Of a stretch of 64,000 bases of DNA, positions 17,918 to 27,007 are shown piece by piece. Origin of the DNA: Sorangium aterium (GTDB lineage Bacteria > Myxococcota_A > Polyangia > Polyangiales > Polyangiaceae); NCBI RefSeq assembly GCF_028368935.1, contig NZ_JAQNDK010000004.1, forward strand, positions 186,001-250,000, read 5' to 3'. The position numbers were made by a program, and so were the translations under genes. The notes beneath the pieces are model-generated. The model had not been told where the DNA came from. It ran no database searches and saw only the letters and a program-made list of their open reading frames with translations. The stretch's first letter is position 1. Each line of letters begins with the position of its first letter.

Positions 17918-19506
17918 TCCGTCACCTCGAACGCGGTGCGGCCGACGAGCTGGCCGTCCTCGGTCTCGACATCCACCGTCCAGTGTCCTGCCAGGCGGCG
18001 CGGCAGGCTCCCGCCCACGAGCTGCGATTTCAGCCGCACCGCGCCCTCCGGGCCGGGCACGCGCAGCGTCTCCTCCGGCGCGCGGAGGACCTCGCGCCCC
18101 TCGCGCCGCCAGACGTGGAGGAGGCGATCGCCGTCGCCGCCCGGCACCACCACGTCGGTCACCGCGCGGAGCTCGCGGATCACGGAAAAATGAAGCGACT
18201 TCACGGACATGGCGAGCCGCCCATCCTGGAGCACCGAGGGGCCCACGGCCGCGGAGGACAGGTGCATCGGGACGGGGGGGATGAGCTCGCGCGTCCCGTA
18301 GGCGAGCCCGACCCCGGCGGCCATCGCGACGACGAGGAACACGACGCCCATCCGGCTCCAGAGCGCCCCGAACGGCAGGTGCAGCGTGCAGAAGCCGAGC
18401 ACGGACACGAGGGCGGCGGAGAGCAGCGTGTACAGCGTGCGGGTGTCGGGGAGGAGCGCGGGGATGACGAGATTCAGGCACGCGAACAGCGTCACCCCGT
18501 AGAACACCGAGGCGAGGGTCTTCCAGCGCATGAGCACGCGGTCGAAGACGAGATCGAGCGTCGAGAGCACCGCGCAGGCGGCGAGGAGGAGGACGAACCA
18601 CCGGTTCGGCGCGTCCAGGCTGGCGCTCTTCCAGTAGAACGGGAGGAGGAAGAAGAGCATGCCCTGATAGAGGTTCTTCAGGACATAGGTCATCACGAGG
18701 AAGCGCAGCCGGGCGCCGCGCCACGCCGTCGCGAAGTCCTGGCGGGCGCCGGTGCCGAAGAGCCGGAAGAAGAGGAGCACGAGCAGCCAGGCGACGCTGA
18801 CCGTGACCGCGAGGAAGCGGGCGTGCTGGAACCCCTTCTGCGCGAAGGTCACCACGAAGGCGCCGAGGCTGAGCGCATACGCGGTGTGCAGCCACCAGAG
18901 CTTCTTGTGATGGCGCTTGAGGAAGGCGCGGGCGGACGACCTGAGGTCCCCGGGCTTGTCCTCGTCCTCGGCGTTCAGGTCGACGTAGGACGCCTTGGGC
19001 TCTGCCTTGACGGTCGGCGCGTTGTCCTCGTCCGCCGCCGTGCCGCGCGCTGGCCGCTCGGGCATCTTGAGCGTGCGGTCGTCGTGCTCCCCGCCCGGGG
19101 TGCTGGCCCTGGGCGGCATGCGCAGGGTGGCCTCGTCGCCGGCCTGGGCGCCGGCCCTGGAGGGCATGCGCAGGGTGGCCTCGTCGCCGGCCTGGGCGCC
19201 GGCCCTGGAGGGCATGCGCAAGGTGACCTCGTCGATAGCGCCTCGGTCGCGGTCTCCGGGCGCAGCGGCGCCGCCGGCCGCGGTGGGCCGGGCCTGCTTG
19301 GCTGCGGCGGGCGGGGCAGGTTCTGGCCCGCGATCGGGCTCGTCGCCCGGCATGTACATGATCGTGGGCGCCTCCCCGAACGCCTCGGGGACGCGCGTCT
19401 TGTGGACCCGCGTGGTGGCGCTGGAAGGCGGCGACGGCAGCGATGGCGCGTTCGCGTCGGCCCCGGGGGCCGGGGCGTCAGGGGAGCGCGGCGCGTGCTG
19501 TTTCAT
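17914..19506 (-). CDS. DUF5924/DUF2914-like membrane protein with repeated TLRMP motifs
   Basis: 530 residues. The first roughly 190 residues are disordered, rich in Pro, Ala, Asp and Glu, and contain repeated (T)(L/V)(R/K)MP motifs spaced by GAQAGDEA. A membrane domain with about six segments follows (residues about 200-400; for example LWWLHTAYALSLGAFVVTFA and FLVMTYVLKNLYQGMLFFLL). The C-terminal roughly 110 residues (LLHVWRREGREVL, GHWTVDVETEDGQLVG) fit the DUF2914 beta-sandwich, and the whole fits DUF5924 proteins. Function unknown. It overlaps the GNV-repeat gene by 4 bp. The repeated Thr motifs could be docking or phosphorylation sites, which is inference. Confidence 0.75.
   Translation of the reverse strand: MKQHAPRSPDAPAPGADANAPSLPSPPSSATTRVHKTRVPEAFGEAPTIMYMPGDEPDRGPEPAPPAAAKQARPTAAGGAAAPGDRDRGAIDEVTLRMPSRAGAQAGDEATLRMPSRAGAQAGDEATLRMPPRASTPGGEHDDRTLKMPERPARGTAADEDNAPTVKAEPKASYVDLNAEDEDKPGDLRSSARAFLKRHHKKLWWLHTAYALSLGAFVVTFAQKGFQHARFLAVTVSVAWLLVLLFFRLFGTGARQDFATAWRGARLRFLVMTYVLKNLYQGMLFFLLPFYWKSASLDAPNRWFVLLLAACAVLSTLDLVFDRVLMRWKTLASVFYGVTLFACLNLVIPALLPDTRTLYTLLSAALVSVLGFCTLHLPFGALWSRMGVVFLVVAMAAGVGLAYGTRELIPPVPMHLSSAAVGPSVLQDGRLAMSVKSLHFSVIRELRAVTDVVVPGGDGDRLLHVWRREGREVLRAPEETLRVPGPEGAVRLKSQLVGGSLPRRLAGHWTVDVETEDGQLVGRTAFEVTE
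19115..19243. repeat. Tandem 48-bp repeat, two full copies and a partial third
   Basis: A 48-bp unit beginning GGCATGCGCAGGGTGGCC is repeated exactly at 19115-19162 and 19163-19210, with a slightly diverged partial copy to 19243. It encodes the TLRMPSRAGAQAGDEA motif of the DUF5924-like protein. The identity of the copies points to recent expansion. Confidence 0.92.
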
Positions 19507-19807
19507 GTCCGGGCCGCAGCGTACCCGACGGGCGGTCCACCTTCGAGCGCCGCACGGGTTCCGCCCGCCAGAAATCCGGACTTTCGCTCCGGTCGGGCGA
19601 ACGTTCGTGCACGTGCCGCCCGTTCGCCCGTTCCACCGATCGCGCCGCCGCCCGCCGCGAGCCGCCTGACACCGCGCCCTGCCAACCGAGGTTCCGGGAA
19701 AGCGCCGTTCACTCGTCCTGGGCTCCGATGAGCCGGAGCCCCCTCAGCCCGTGAACGCCTATGTTGTCTCGCGGTTGGCCGGAACGACGATGCTCAAGGC
19801 CCAGCGC
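19507..19807. other. Gap without a gene
   Basis: About 300 bp between the start of the DUF5924-like gene and the end of the GH11 gene, both on the minus strand. I see no convincing coding sequence and no strong terminator hairpin. It may hold the promoter of the DUF5924-like gene near 19510-19600. Confidence 0.5.
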
Positions 19808-20836
19808 TCATTCCATCGAGAACTTCACGTTGGCCTTCCCGCTGCTTTGATATCCTTCCACGGTCATCGAGACCTCGTACAAGCTCCCCATGCTCATCCC
19901 CGCCTTCTGCCATGCGTCGAAGTGGTTGGCGACGGTGATGGTTCCGCTCGTGCGTTTCTGCGTGCGAACGCTCCAGAACTGATAGAACGTCTTGTTGCCT
20001 TCGATGGAAGGCTGGTTGACACGCTGGGTCCGATAGATGTCATAGGTGCCTCCGTCGCTGTTGACGGTGCCCATCTTTCCTTCTCCGCCCGGCGGACGCC
20101 AGTTGCCCCAGCTGTCGACGATGTAATACTCGACGAGCGGGTTTTTCGTCCACCCATAGATAGTCAGGTAGGAATTCCCGTTCGGCTGGTAGTCGGCATC
20201 GTAGGTGACGACCAGGTCCTTGGTTCCGGGCCTGATGCCTTTACGACCCAACAGGTTGTTGATGTTGCTCCAGTCTACGCTGAAGCCCTCATTCGTGTTG
20301 ACCAGGCATCCGCTTCCGTTGTCCTTCCAGTACTCGTAGGTGTACCCGCAGTGCTGGCCGGTTTTGTTGTCGCAGATCTTCGCGTCGCCTTCCGTGCACG
20401 CCACAGGCGTGCTGCCGGTTCCGGTCGAGGCTGTGGTGCTCGCGGTGGAGCTGCTCGTGGTGGAGCTACTCGTGGTGGAGCTGCTTGTGGTGGAGCTGCT
20501 CGTGGTGGAGCTGCTCGTCGTCGTGCTGCCAGAGCCCCCGACCCCGTCCGAGCCCCCGGTCCCGCTCGTGGTGGAGCTGCTCGTGGTGGAGCTGCTCGTG
20601 GTGGTGCTGCCCGTGGTCCCACTCGTCGTCGACCCGCCCGGGCCCCCCGTGCTGCCGGTGGTGGCGGTGGTGCCGGTGGTGCCGGTGGTGCCGGTGCTGC
20701 CCGCGGTCACGCCGCCCGTCCCAGACGAGCTGCCACCCGCTCCGGTCTCTGCAGAGGAGTCGTCGTCCGGCCCCGCGCAGCCCACGGCAACCAAACCCAC
20801 GATGATAGTAAAATGTTTTAACAAAGTTAAACTCAC
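19808..20836 (-). CDS. GH11 endo-1,4-beta-xylanase lipoprotein
   Basis: 342 residues from an ATG preceded by AAGGAGGAGCC. The signal peptide ends VAVGC (lipobox). A Ser/Thr/Gly linker of about 120 residues follows, largely repeats of TTSSS. The catalytic domain (about residues 150-342) is a GH11 jelly roll. The nucleophile Glu lies in KNPLVEYYIVDSWG, the acid/base Glu in VSMTVEGYQSSGK, and the family block QFWSVRTQKRTSGTITVANHF lies between. GH11 enzymes cleave xylan internally with retention. The lipid anchor and long linker would display the enzyme on the outer surface. It is divergent from the GH30 gene, 483 bp away. Confidence 0.93.
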   Translation of the reverse strand: MSLTLLKHFTIIVGLVAVGCAGPDDDSSAETGAGGSSSGTGGVTAGSTGTTGTTGTTATTGSTGGPGGSTTSGTTGSTTTSSSTTSSSTTSGTGGSDGVGGSGSTTTSSSTTSSSTTSSSTTSSSTTSSSTASTTASTGTGSTPVACTEGDAKICDNKTGQHCGYTYEYWKDNGSGCLVNTNEGFSVDWSNINNLLGRKGIRPGTKDLVVTYDADYQPNGNSYLTIYGWTKNPLVEYYIVDSWGNWRPPGGEGKMGTVNSDGGTYDIYRTQRVNQPSIEGNKTFYQFWSVRTQKRTSGTITVANHFDAWQKAGMSMGSLYEVSMTVEGYQSSGKANVKFSME

Positions 20837-21319
20837 GGCTCCTCCTTGGCGAAGTGATTCAATTCCCCGCAGCCGATCTCGTGATCATGGCTAGCACCAG
20901 GGCTCGGTGGCGACAACGGCCTGTAGAGTCATTCCAGCCGTTGGTCCAAGGCCCGCCCTCAGGCTCGACCCGGCCGAGCCGCGGACGAGGTCGCACAAGC
21001 GCCCCCGGTACGGTGGGCTTGCGAACAGCCGCCGAGGCAAGCGCTTCCCCCGTCACCCTGGATCCTTGACGCGCTGGATCCCTTGACGCGCCGGGCCGCG
21101 TGAAACAGCGCAAGAGAACTACATGAAGGCGGGAAGATGGGGTCGGCTCGGGTCCCATCTTCCACGCTCCGCGCCGTCATGCTCTCATGTCGCCGTTCTC
21201 GGGAAGACGCTGCCTGTTCGTCGCCTTGTCCGGCCGGACAGGTCATCGACCACCTGAGAGAGCTGTTGAGACCTCTCACCATAGAGCGACCGGGAGGCGC
21301 CGGAGCTCGGGGACAGCCC
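20837..21319. other. Divergent regulatory gap between GH11 and GH30 genes
   Basis: 483 bp without a supported gene. It must hold promoters for both flanking hydrolases, but I could not pick convincing -35/-10 pairs. A direct repeat of GGATCC(C)TTGACGCGC occurs twice near 21059-21092. The TGTGA-N4-TCACA palindrome seen upstream of the aldose epimerase is not present here. Confidence 0.5.
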
Positions 21320-22936
21320 ATGATGACCAGGACGTCGAGAACCTCGTCCATCCTCGCGATCGCCCTTGTCCTCGTATCGGGCTGCGGTCGTGACTCGGCA
21401 GCTCCCTCGGACGAGGCCGGGTCGCACGGTGGAAGCGGCGGCACGCCCTCGACCGGAGCGGGAGGAGAGGCGGGTTCGAGCAGCAGCGCGCTGGCTGGCT
21501 CCGGCGGGGCAGGGGCGGTGAGCGCGGCTTCGACCAGCGGCGGCTCGTCGGGCGGGAGCGGGGGCGCGCCGGGCGAGCCACGCCCCACGGTGACCGCCGC
21601 TCCGGGCACGGAGCTCGTCACGGTCGACACGAGCGTGGCGCACCAATCCTTCGAGGGCTGGGGCACGAGCCTGTGCTGGTGGGCCGATCACGTGGGCGGA
21701 TGGCAGGAAGCCAAGCGCAACGCCGTGGTCGAAGCGGTCGTCGATCCGGTGAATGGGCTCGGTTATAACGTGTTCCGCTACAACATCGGCGGCGGGGAGA
21801 ACCCGTCCCACGAGCACATGAAGGAGCATCGCGAGATGCCGGGGTTCCAGAGCGCCGACGGGACCTTCACGTGGTCGAACGACGCCAGGCAGCGCGCCGT
21901 CCTCCTGCGCATCGCGGAGCGCGGAGCGGATCTGATCTTCGAGGCGTTCTCCAACTCTCCCCCTTACTGGATGACGAACAGCGGTTGCGCCTCGGGCAGC
22001 AGCAACGGCAAAGACAACCTCAAAGCGGACCATTACGACGACTTCGCCCACTACCTCACGGAGGTCGTCCGTCACTACAGGGACGAGTTCGGGATCACCT
22101 TTCGCACGCTGGAGCCGCTGAACGAGCCCTTCGCCGACTGGTGGAAATCGAACGGCTCCCAGGAGGGCTGCCACTTCGACCGGGCGAGTCAGGAGAAGAT
22201 CATCCAGGAGGTGGCCAGGCAGCTGACCAGCAAGGGCCTCGGCGAGACGGTGGTCAGCGCGTCGGACGAGAACAGCATGGATGACGCCGTCCGGAACATC
22301 GGCGCCTTCGGCGCGGAGACGAACGCGGCGTTCCAGCAGCTCAACGTCCACTCGTACGCCGGCAGCCAGCGCGGCCAGCTCCGGCAGCTCGCGACGAGGC
22401 TCGGCAAGCGGCTGTGGCAATCGGAGTCGGGACCGCTCGGGCAGAGCATCAGCGACGACACGGACGCGGCGCTGTTCATGGCGGAGCGCATCATCAAGGA
22501 TCTGCGCGAGCTGGAGCCGGAGGCCTGGGTGGACTGGCAGTCGGGTGATCCGTCGCGCAGCTGGGCGAGCTTCACGCTGAACGACAGCGAGCAGTCCTAC
22601 GCGCCCCTCAAGCGCTTTTACATGCATGCCGGCTTCAGCCGTTACATCCGGCCCGGCGCGCGCTTCGTCGACGTCGATAGCGAGGACATGGTGGCCGCGG
22701 TCAGCGCCGACGGGAGCTCTCTCTCGCTCGTGGTCCGCAACGGGGATCGCGACGCGAGCCACGGCTACACGCTCGATCTCACCCGGCTCCCCGCGGTCGG
22801 TCCCGCCGCGGAAGTGCACCGCACCTCGCGCACGGAGGACCTCGATCGGCTCCCCGACATGGCGATCGAAGACTATCGCCTGGTGGTCATGGTCCCTGCC
22901 TTTTCCATCACCACCTTCGTCATCCCGATGCCCTGA
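21320..22936 (+). CDS. GH30 family glycoside hydrolase lipoprotein
   Basis: 538 residues from ATG 21320; the frame is open for another 183 bp upstream, but only this start gives a clean signal peptide (ILAIALVLVSGC lipobox). A Gly/Ser/Ala linker runs to about residue 85. The (beta/alpha)8 barrel starts at HQSFEGWGTSLCWWADHVGG. The acid/base Glu is in RTLEPLNEPFADWW and the nucleophile Glu in RLWQSESGPLG. A C-terminal beta domain follows. The WWKSNGSQEGCHFDRASQE stretch resembles fungal and bacterial endo-beta-1,6-galactanases of GH30, so arabinogalactan side chains are a likely substrate; xylanase or glucuronoxylanase activity is an alternative. Confidence 0.87.
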   Translation: MMTRTSRTSSILAIALVLVSGCGRDSAAPSDEAGSHGGSGGTPSTGAGGEAGSSSSALAGSGGAGAVSAASTSGGSSGGSGGAPGEPRPTVTAAPGTELVTVDTSVAHQSFEGWGTSLCWWADHVGGWQEAKRNAVVEAVVDPVNGLGYNVFRYNIGGGENPSHEHMKEHREMPGFQSADGTFTWSNDARQRAVLLRIAERGADLIFEAFSNSPPYWMTNSGCASGSSNGKDNLKADHYDDFAHYLTEVVRHYRDEFGITFRTLEPLNEPFADWWKSNGSQEGCHFDRASQEKIIQEVARQLTSKGLGETVVSASDENSMDDAVRNIGAFGAETNAAFQQLNVHSYAGSQRGQLRQLATRLGKRLWQSESGPLGQSISDDTDAALFMAERIIKDLRELEPEAWVDWQSGDPSRSWASFTLNDSEQSYAPLKRFYMHAGFSRYIRPGARFVDVDSEDMVAAVSADGSSLSLVVRNGDRDASHGYTLDLTRLPAVGPAAEVHRTSRTEDLDRLPDMAIEDYRLVVMVPAFSITTFVIPMP

Positions 22937-22957
22937 TTTTCCCCTGGAGCGACCTCC

Positions 22958-23972
22958 ATGATCGAGCGTCGGAGCACCCGCTTTACGAGCCTGTTCATCG
23001 GCGCGTTGTGCGGGACGCTCATGGGCTGCAGCGAGCGAGGCCCCGCGGCAGATAGCGAGGCGCCGCCCCTCCCCGGTGGAGCTGGAGGCGGCGGGGTGGG
23101 GGAGAGCTCGCCTTCGAGTTCGAGCGGGGGCACGACGTCGGCAGGTGAAGGTGGCAGCGGCGGCGGCGGCTCGGCCAGCGTGCCGTGCGCCTTCACCTGC
23201 CACGACGACTGTCCTGCCCTGGGCGCTCTCGAGGTGGAGGGCAGCTGCGCTGTCCCGAGCGAGCGGTGCTGCTGGCTGGGCGCCCCGAGCGATCCCTACC
23301 CGAGCGGCGGGAGCTCCTCGGTCGACGACTCCCCCCCGATCCCGGTCGACGAGCTCCCTGTCGTCCCCGAGATGCCCGATCCGCTCACCATGGCCGACGG
23401 GACCAAGGTCAGCACGGCGGAGCAGTGGCGGGCCCGCCGCAAGGAGATGATGCAGATCCTGGAGGACTACGCGTACGGGCCAGGCGGTCCTGCTCGCGGG
23501 CGCCTTCGACGAGCGCATCGCGCTCACCGCCCCGGTGGCGGGGGGCATGGCCTTTCGGTTCTCGGGCGCCGAGATGGGCGGCGGGCTCGGGCAGGGCATC
23601 ACCGAGATCGTCGATCAGAACACCTATTGGTTCGGGCCGCTGCTTCCGGAGTTCAGGAACCGGACGGAGCGCCTTCCCTCGGACCAACACTGGTTGCCGG
23701 CCCTCACCGCGCCGCGGCTCTTCATCCTGTGCAACTCGCTCAAAGATCAGTACGGAAGGGCCTACGCGGCAGTGCAGTCGTACCTCGGCGCTCGACCGGC
23801 GTACGACTTCCTCGGCGTCCCCGAGCATGTGGGGTTGAACTTCCGGCCCGGCGGGCACGGCGCCACCGAGGAGGACTGGAACGCCATCTTCGACTTCGCT
23901 GATCAGGTCCTCCTGGGGAAGCCGGGGACCCGGCGCTTCGACGTCATTCCGCCGCGCAAGGACACTCCCTAG
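22958..23972 (+). pseudogene. CE15 glucuronoyl esterase-like gene with an internal deletion
   Basis: The 5' part (22958 to about 23480) encodes a lipoprotein signal (LMGCS), a Gly/Ser linker, a short cysteine-rich segment and the CE15 opening WRARRKEMMQILEDYAYG. At about 23480 the family reading jumps to another frame: QAVLLAGAFDERIALTAPVAGG, NTYWFGPLLPEF, HWLPALTAPRLFILCNS and GLNFRPGGHGATEEDW. In CE15 enzymes these belong after the catalytic Ser (G-x-S-R-G-G). The central block with that Ser, probably 100-200 residues, is missing and the frame is broken. So this is a dead gene, unless the assembly is wrong here. Intact relatives split lignin-glucuronoxylan esters, matching the neighbours. 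Confidence 0.8.
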
Positions 23973-24014
23973 AGCGACAAACGGGTTGAAACTGCCCGAA
24001 ATGCGCAGAATTCG

Positions 24015-24094
24015 AGCCGCCAAGACGCCAAAAGACGCCAATATATTGGTTTTATTTCATGGCATCTTGGCGTCTCATGGCGCCTTGACGGTTC
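24015..24094. repeat. Imperfect inverted repeat with AGACGCCAA arms
   Basis: The left arm has two AGACGCCAA units around 24023-24041; the right arm carries TTGGCGTCT and related bases to 24094, with an AT-rich loop (TATATTGGTTTTATTTC). It lies between convergent genes just downstream of the CE15 remnant. It may be a REP-like palindrome or part of a transcription stop. Confidence 0.6.
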
Positions 24095-24102
24095 ATTCCT
24101 CG

Positions 24103-24128
24103 CTTGAACAACGTGATCGTTGTTCAAG
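24103..24128. terminator. Strong hairpin between convergent genes
   Basis: CTTGAACAACG-TGAT-CGTTGTTCAAG is a perfect 11-bp stem with a 4-nt loop, 50 bp from the end of the minus-strand esterase gene. There is no clear T tract on either side, so it is either an atypical bidirectional terminator or a protein site. Confidence 0.55.
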
Positions 24129-24178
24129 GTAGCCGAGGCTGCCGGCCTGAACCGTTACCCAGGCCCAGGTCCGTACCG

Positions 24179-25390
24179 TCAATCGACCGGATAGCCCCGC
24201 CACATCCAGCGCAGCGTGTCGGGGAGCGTCTGCTTGATCACCCTCCCGTCGCAGTGGCTGGCGCCCTTCGCGTAGACGAAGCGGTAATGATATCCCTTCT
24301 CCTTGAGGACCGCCGCCACGCGCTGGTTCGCCATCAGCCAGTTGTGGTGGCTGGCTTCATCCCTAGTGCTGCCGAGGTCGTTCTCGCCGACCTGCAGGAA
24401 GACGCGCAACGGCTTGGGCGGGCTCTCCCGGATGAGCCCCTCCGTGTACTCCCAGGCGCCGTCGGGATACTCGGCCTCGGTGGGCGCGATGGGGTTCTGC
24501 TGGTCGACGAACGTGCCGGAGTAGGTGACGATCTTGCGGTAGGTGTCGTGGCCGAACCAGCCCATGGTGAGCGCCGCCGCCCCGCCCGAGCTGCATCCGT
24601 ACGTGGCGCGGCCGTCCGGGTTGGTCGTGAACTTCAGGTTGGGGTACGCGGCGTGGACGGCTCGGTCGTTTTTGACCGCCTCGAGGAGCTCCGTATCGAC
24701 GAACCTCTGATAGGCGTCCGACATGGTATCGTATTCGAGCCCCCGCTCGCTGCCGTACGAGTCGCCCCCTCCGCTCGCGGCGAAGATGGCGATGACGCTC
24801 GGGAAACGGTTGTTCGGGTCCGCGACGAAGTTGTTGATCGTGTTGATGATCTCGTTCCTGTCGCGCGCGTCCTGGACGACCATGAACGGCGCCTCCGCGC
24901 CGTCGACGTACGTCGCGGGGATCGCGACCTCCACGCGGCGGTTGAAATCCCCCTTGGCGTTGTCGTTCAACGTCGAATCGTGGCCGGTGAAGATCTCGCT
25001 CTCCCGGGACGACAGGGAAAACGCGAACGTCCGCCCCTGGGGAACGCCGTCGATCCTCTTGATCTCCGGGGCGTCCTGGTAGTTGGGCCCGATCTCGAAA
25101 TCGCCGTCGCCTTCGGTGCCGACCGGATCGACCGTCCCGCCCTGTCCTCCCCCGCCGCTCGGGTTCGGGTCGTCTGTGCCGCCCGCGCCCGAGGTGCTGC
25201 CGCTGCTGCTCGAAGAGCTGCTGCTGCTGCTCGAAGAACTGCTGCTGCTGCTGCTGCTCGAAGAACTGCTGCTGCTGCTTCCGTTTCCTCCGCTGCCGCC
25301 CGAGCCGTCGGCGGCGTCTTTGTCGGACCCGCAAGCAGCGATTGAAAGCGCGACAAGGAGCGAGATACTGCATGGGATCGAGCGGGTCAT
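24179..25390 (-). CDS. Secreted CE1-like esterase lipoprotein with polyserine linker
   Basis: 403 residues from an ATG preceded by AGGAGGATCC; the frame is open further upstream but without a signal peptide. The signal ends IAACG (lipobox). A run of about 29 serines and a Gly-rich stretch link to the alpha/beta-hydrolase domain. The nucleophile is in GRATYGCSSGGAAALTMGW, the acid probably in LQVGENDLGSTRD, and the His in KGASHCDGRV. This matches CE1-type feruloyl/acetyl-xylan esterases of the enterochelin-esterase-like group. The gene follows the aldose epimerase by 158 bp on the same strand and likely shares its promoter. Substrate inferred from the xylan context. Confidence 0.83.
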   Translation of the reverse strand: MTRSIPCSISLLVALSIAACGSDKDAADGSGGSGGNGSSSSSSSSSSSSSSSSSSSSSSSSSSGSTSGAGGTDDPNPSGGGGQGGTVDPVGTEGDGDFEIGPNYQDAPEIKRIDGVPQGRTFAFSLSSRESEIFTGHDSTLNDNAKGDFNRRVEVAIPATYVDGAEAPFMVVQDARDRNEIINTINNFVADPNNRFPSVIAIFAASGGGDSYGSERGLEYDTMSDAYQRFVDTELLEAVKNDRAVHAAYPNLKFTTNPDGRATYGCSSGGAAALTMGWFGHDTYRKIVTYSGTFVDQQNPIAPTEAEYPDGAWEYTEGLIRESPPKPLRVFLQVGENDLGSTRDEASHHNWLMANQRVAAVLKEKGYHYRFVYAKGASHCDGRVIKQTLPDTLRWMWRGYPVD

Positions 25391-25548
25391 GGATCCTCCT
25401 GGGATTGGATTGCGTTGCACGCCATCGGCGTGTGCGGCACCGACGTCGGGCCGGGGCGCTCGCGCGCCGGTCGGCGGACGTGAAGCCGATCGTGACGTTC
25501 GTGTGAGCGCGCAGGCGCCGCGAGGCCGCGCGGGTGACCGTCGACGAG

Positions 25549-26802
25549 CTACTCGGTGGTGAACCGGAAGACGGCCGTCTGCGCGTAGCGCTGGCCGGGC
25601 TTGAGGATGACCTCGTTCTTCCAGGCCGGGACGTTGATCGAGTTCGGGAACCTCTGCGGCTCGAGGCACAGGCCGCTGTACTGGTTGTAGACCGCGCCGC
25701 CCTTGCCCTTGATCGACCCGTCGAGGTAGTTGCCGGTATAGAACTGGATCCCCGGCTGATCGGCCTCGATCGTCAGCACCCGACCGGTCTTCGGATCCTT
25801 GACCCGAGCCGCCTCGCGGAGCGTGTGCGGGTCGCCGCTGACGACCATGTTGTGGTCGTATCCGACCGGCTTGCCGCCCATGGCTTCCAGGTCCCTGCCG
25901 AGCGGCTTGGCGGCGGTGAAATCGAGCGGCGTCCCCTTCACCGGCTTGATCTGGCCCGAGGGGACGCCGGTGGCGTCCGGCGGGGTGTAGCTGTCGGCGT
26001 GCAGCGTCAGCTCCTGGTCGGCGACGGAGCCCGAGCCGTGCCCTCCCAGGTTGAAGTAGCTGTGGTGGGCCATGTTGACGATCGTGGTCTTGTCGGTCGT
26101 GGCCGACATCTCGACCCTGAGCTCGTTTTTGTTGGTGAGCGTGTAGGTCGTGGTCGCGTTGACCGTGCCGGGGTAGCCTTCTTCCCCGTCCTTCGATACG
26201 TACGTGAGCTTGATGGACGGGCCATCCGGCGTCTCGGTCGCTTCCGCGTCCCAGACGACCTTGTCCCAGCCTTTCTTGCCGCCGTGCAGCGTGTGGGCGC
26301 CGTTGTTCGCGGAGAGCTTGTAGGTCTTGCCATCGAGCTGGAACTGCGCGTTCTTGATGCGGTTGGCCACGCGGCCGACCGTCGCCCCGAAGTACGGGCT
26401 GCTCTTCAGGTACCCGTCGAGGTTGTCGTGGCCGAGGACGATGTCGCCCATCTTCCCTGTCTTGTCGGGGACGTGGAGCTCGGTCACCGTCGCGCCGTAG
26501 GTCATCACCTTCGCGACCAGGCCGTTCGCGTTCGTGAGCGTGTAGAGGATGACCTCTTTGCCATCGGCGTTGCCGAAGGGCGCCTTGGAGACGGAAGCGG
26601 GCTTTGCGTTCATGGTTTCACCACCAGGTGGCTCGGGCTTGGCGGCCGGGGCCGCCGGAGAGGCGTCCGGCGCGGGGGCCGCCGCCGGCGCGGGCGGCGC
26701 CGCCGCAGGGGGCGTGTCGACGGTCTGCGCGCCGCCGCATGCGCCGGCGAGGCACGCCGTCATCGTCAATCCGAACCACGATCTCGTCCTATCTATCGCC
26801 AT
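25549..26802 (-). CDS. galM: Aldose 1-epimerase lipoprotein (galactose mutarotase family)
   Basis: 417 residues, GGAGG 7 bp upstream of the ATG. The N-terminus looks like a lipoprotein signal (LTMTACLAGACGG) followed by an Ala/Pro linker to about residue 65, so the enzyme is probably exported. Family motifs are NNGAHTLHGGKKGWDK, the catalytic His in NMAHHSYFNLGGHG, GYDHNMVV, and the catalytic Glu in SGLCLEPQRFPNS. GalM enzymes interconvert alpha and beta anomers of free aldoses. Placement with xylan esterase genes suggests work on sugars released from hemicellulose. A promoter/operator lies about 200 bp upstream. Confidence 0.92.
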   Translation of the reverse strand: MAIDRTRSWFGLTMTACLAGACGGAQTVDTPPAAAPPAPAAAPAPDASPAAPAAKPEPPGGETMNAKPASVSKAPFGNADGKEVILYTLTNANGLVAKVMTYGATVTELHVPDKTGKMGDIVLGHDNLDGYLKSSPYFGATVGRVANRIKNAQFQLDGKTYKLSANNGAHTLHGGKKGWDKVVWDAEATETPDGPSIKLTYVSKDGEEGYPGTVNATTTYTLTNKNELRVEMSATTDKTTIVNMAHHSYFNLGGHGSGSVADQELTLHADSYTPPDATGVPSGQIKPVKGTPLDFTAAKPLGRDLEAMGGKPVGYDHNMVVSGDPHTLREAARVKDPKTGRVLTIEADQPGIQFYTGNYLDGSIKGKGGAVYNQYSGLCLEPQRFPNSINVPAWKNEVILKPGQRYAQTAVFRFTTE

Positions 26803-27007
26803 GCTGTTCCCTCCGCCAGGATTGTCTCACCTGGATCGGCTCCACCTGAGCAAGCCCAGCGCGGGTGAGCCCCCACGATCTCGCCATGGCTTGCATTCAC
26901 GACACCCGGTTGGAGTCGGCGCAGAGATCGATCCCGATACAAAGGATCAAGAGTCCGGTGCGCACGACGGCTACCCGGGACAAAGCGGAACGACACCCTG
27001 AAACGAA

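Noticed and set aside
20410..20640. Minisatellite in the GH11 gene as a separate element
   Set aside because: The CTCGTGGTGGAG repeats simply encode the Ser/Thr linker of the xylanase in frame.
21185..23602. 805-codon minus-strand frame across the GH30 and CE15 genes
   Set aside because: It spans two real plus-strand genes and their gap, with low-complexity Arg/Ala content and no motif. Antisense shadow.
25195..25280. CTG-type microsatellite
   Set aside because: It encodes the polyserine linker of the esterase in frame; variable length is possible but it is not an independent feature.
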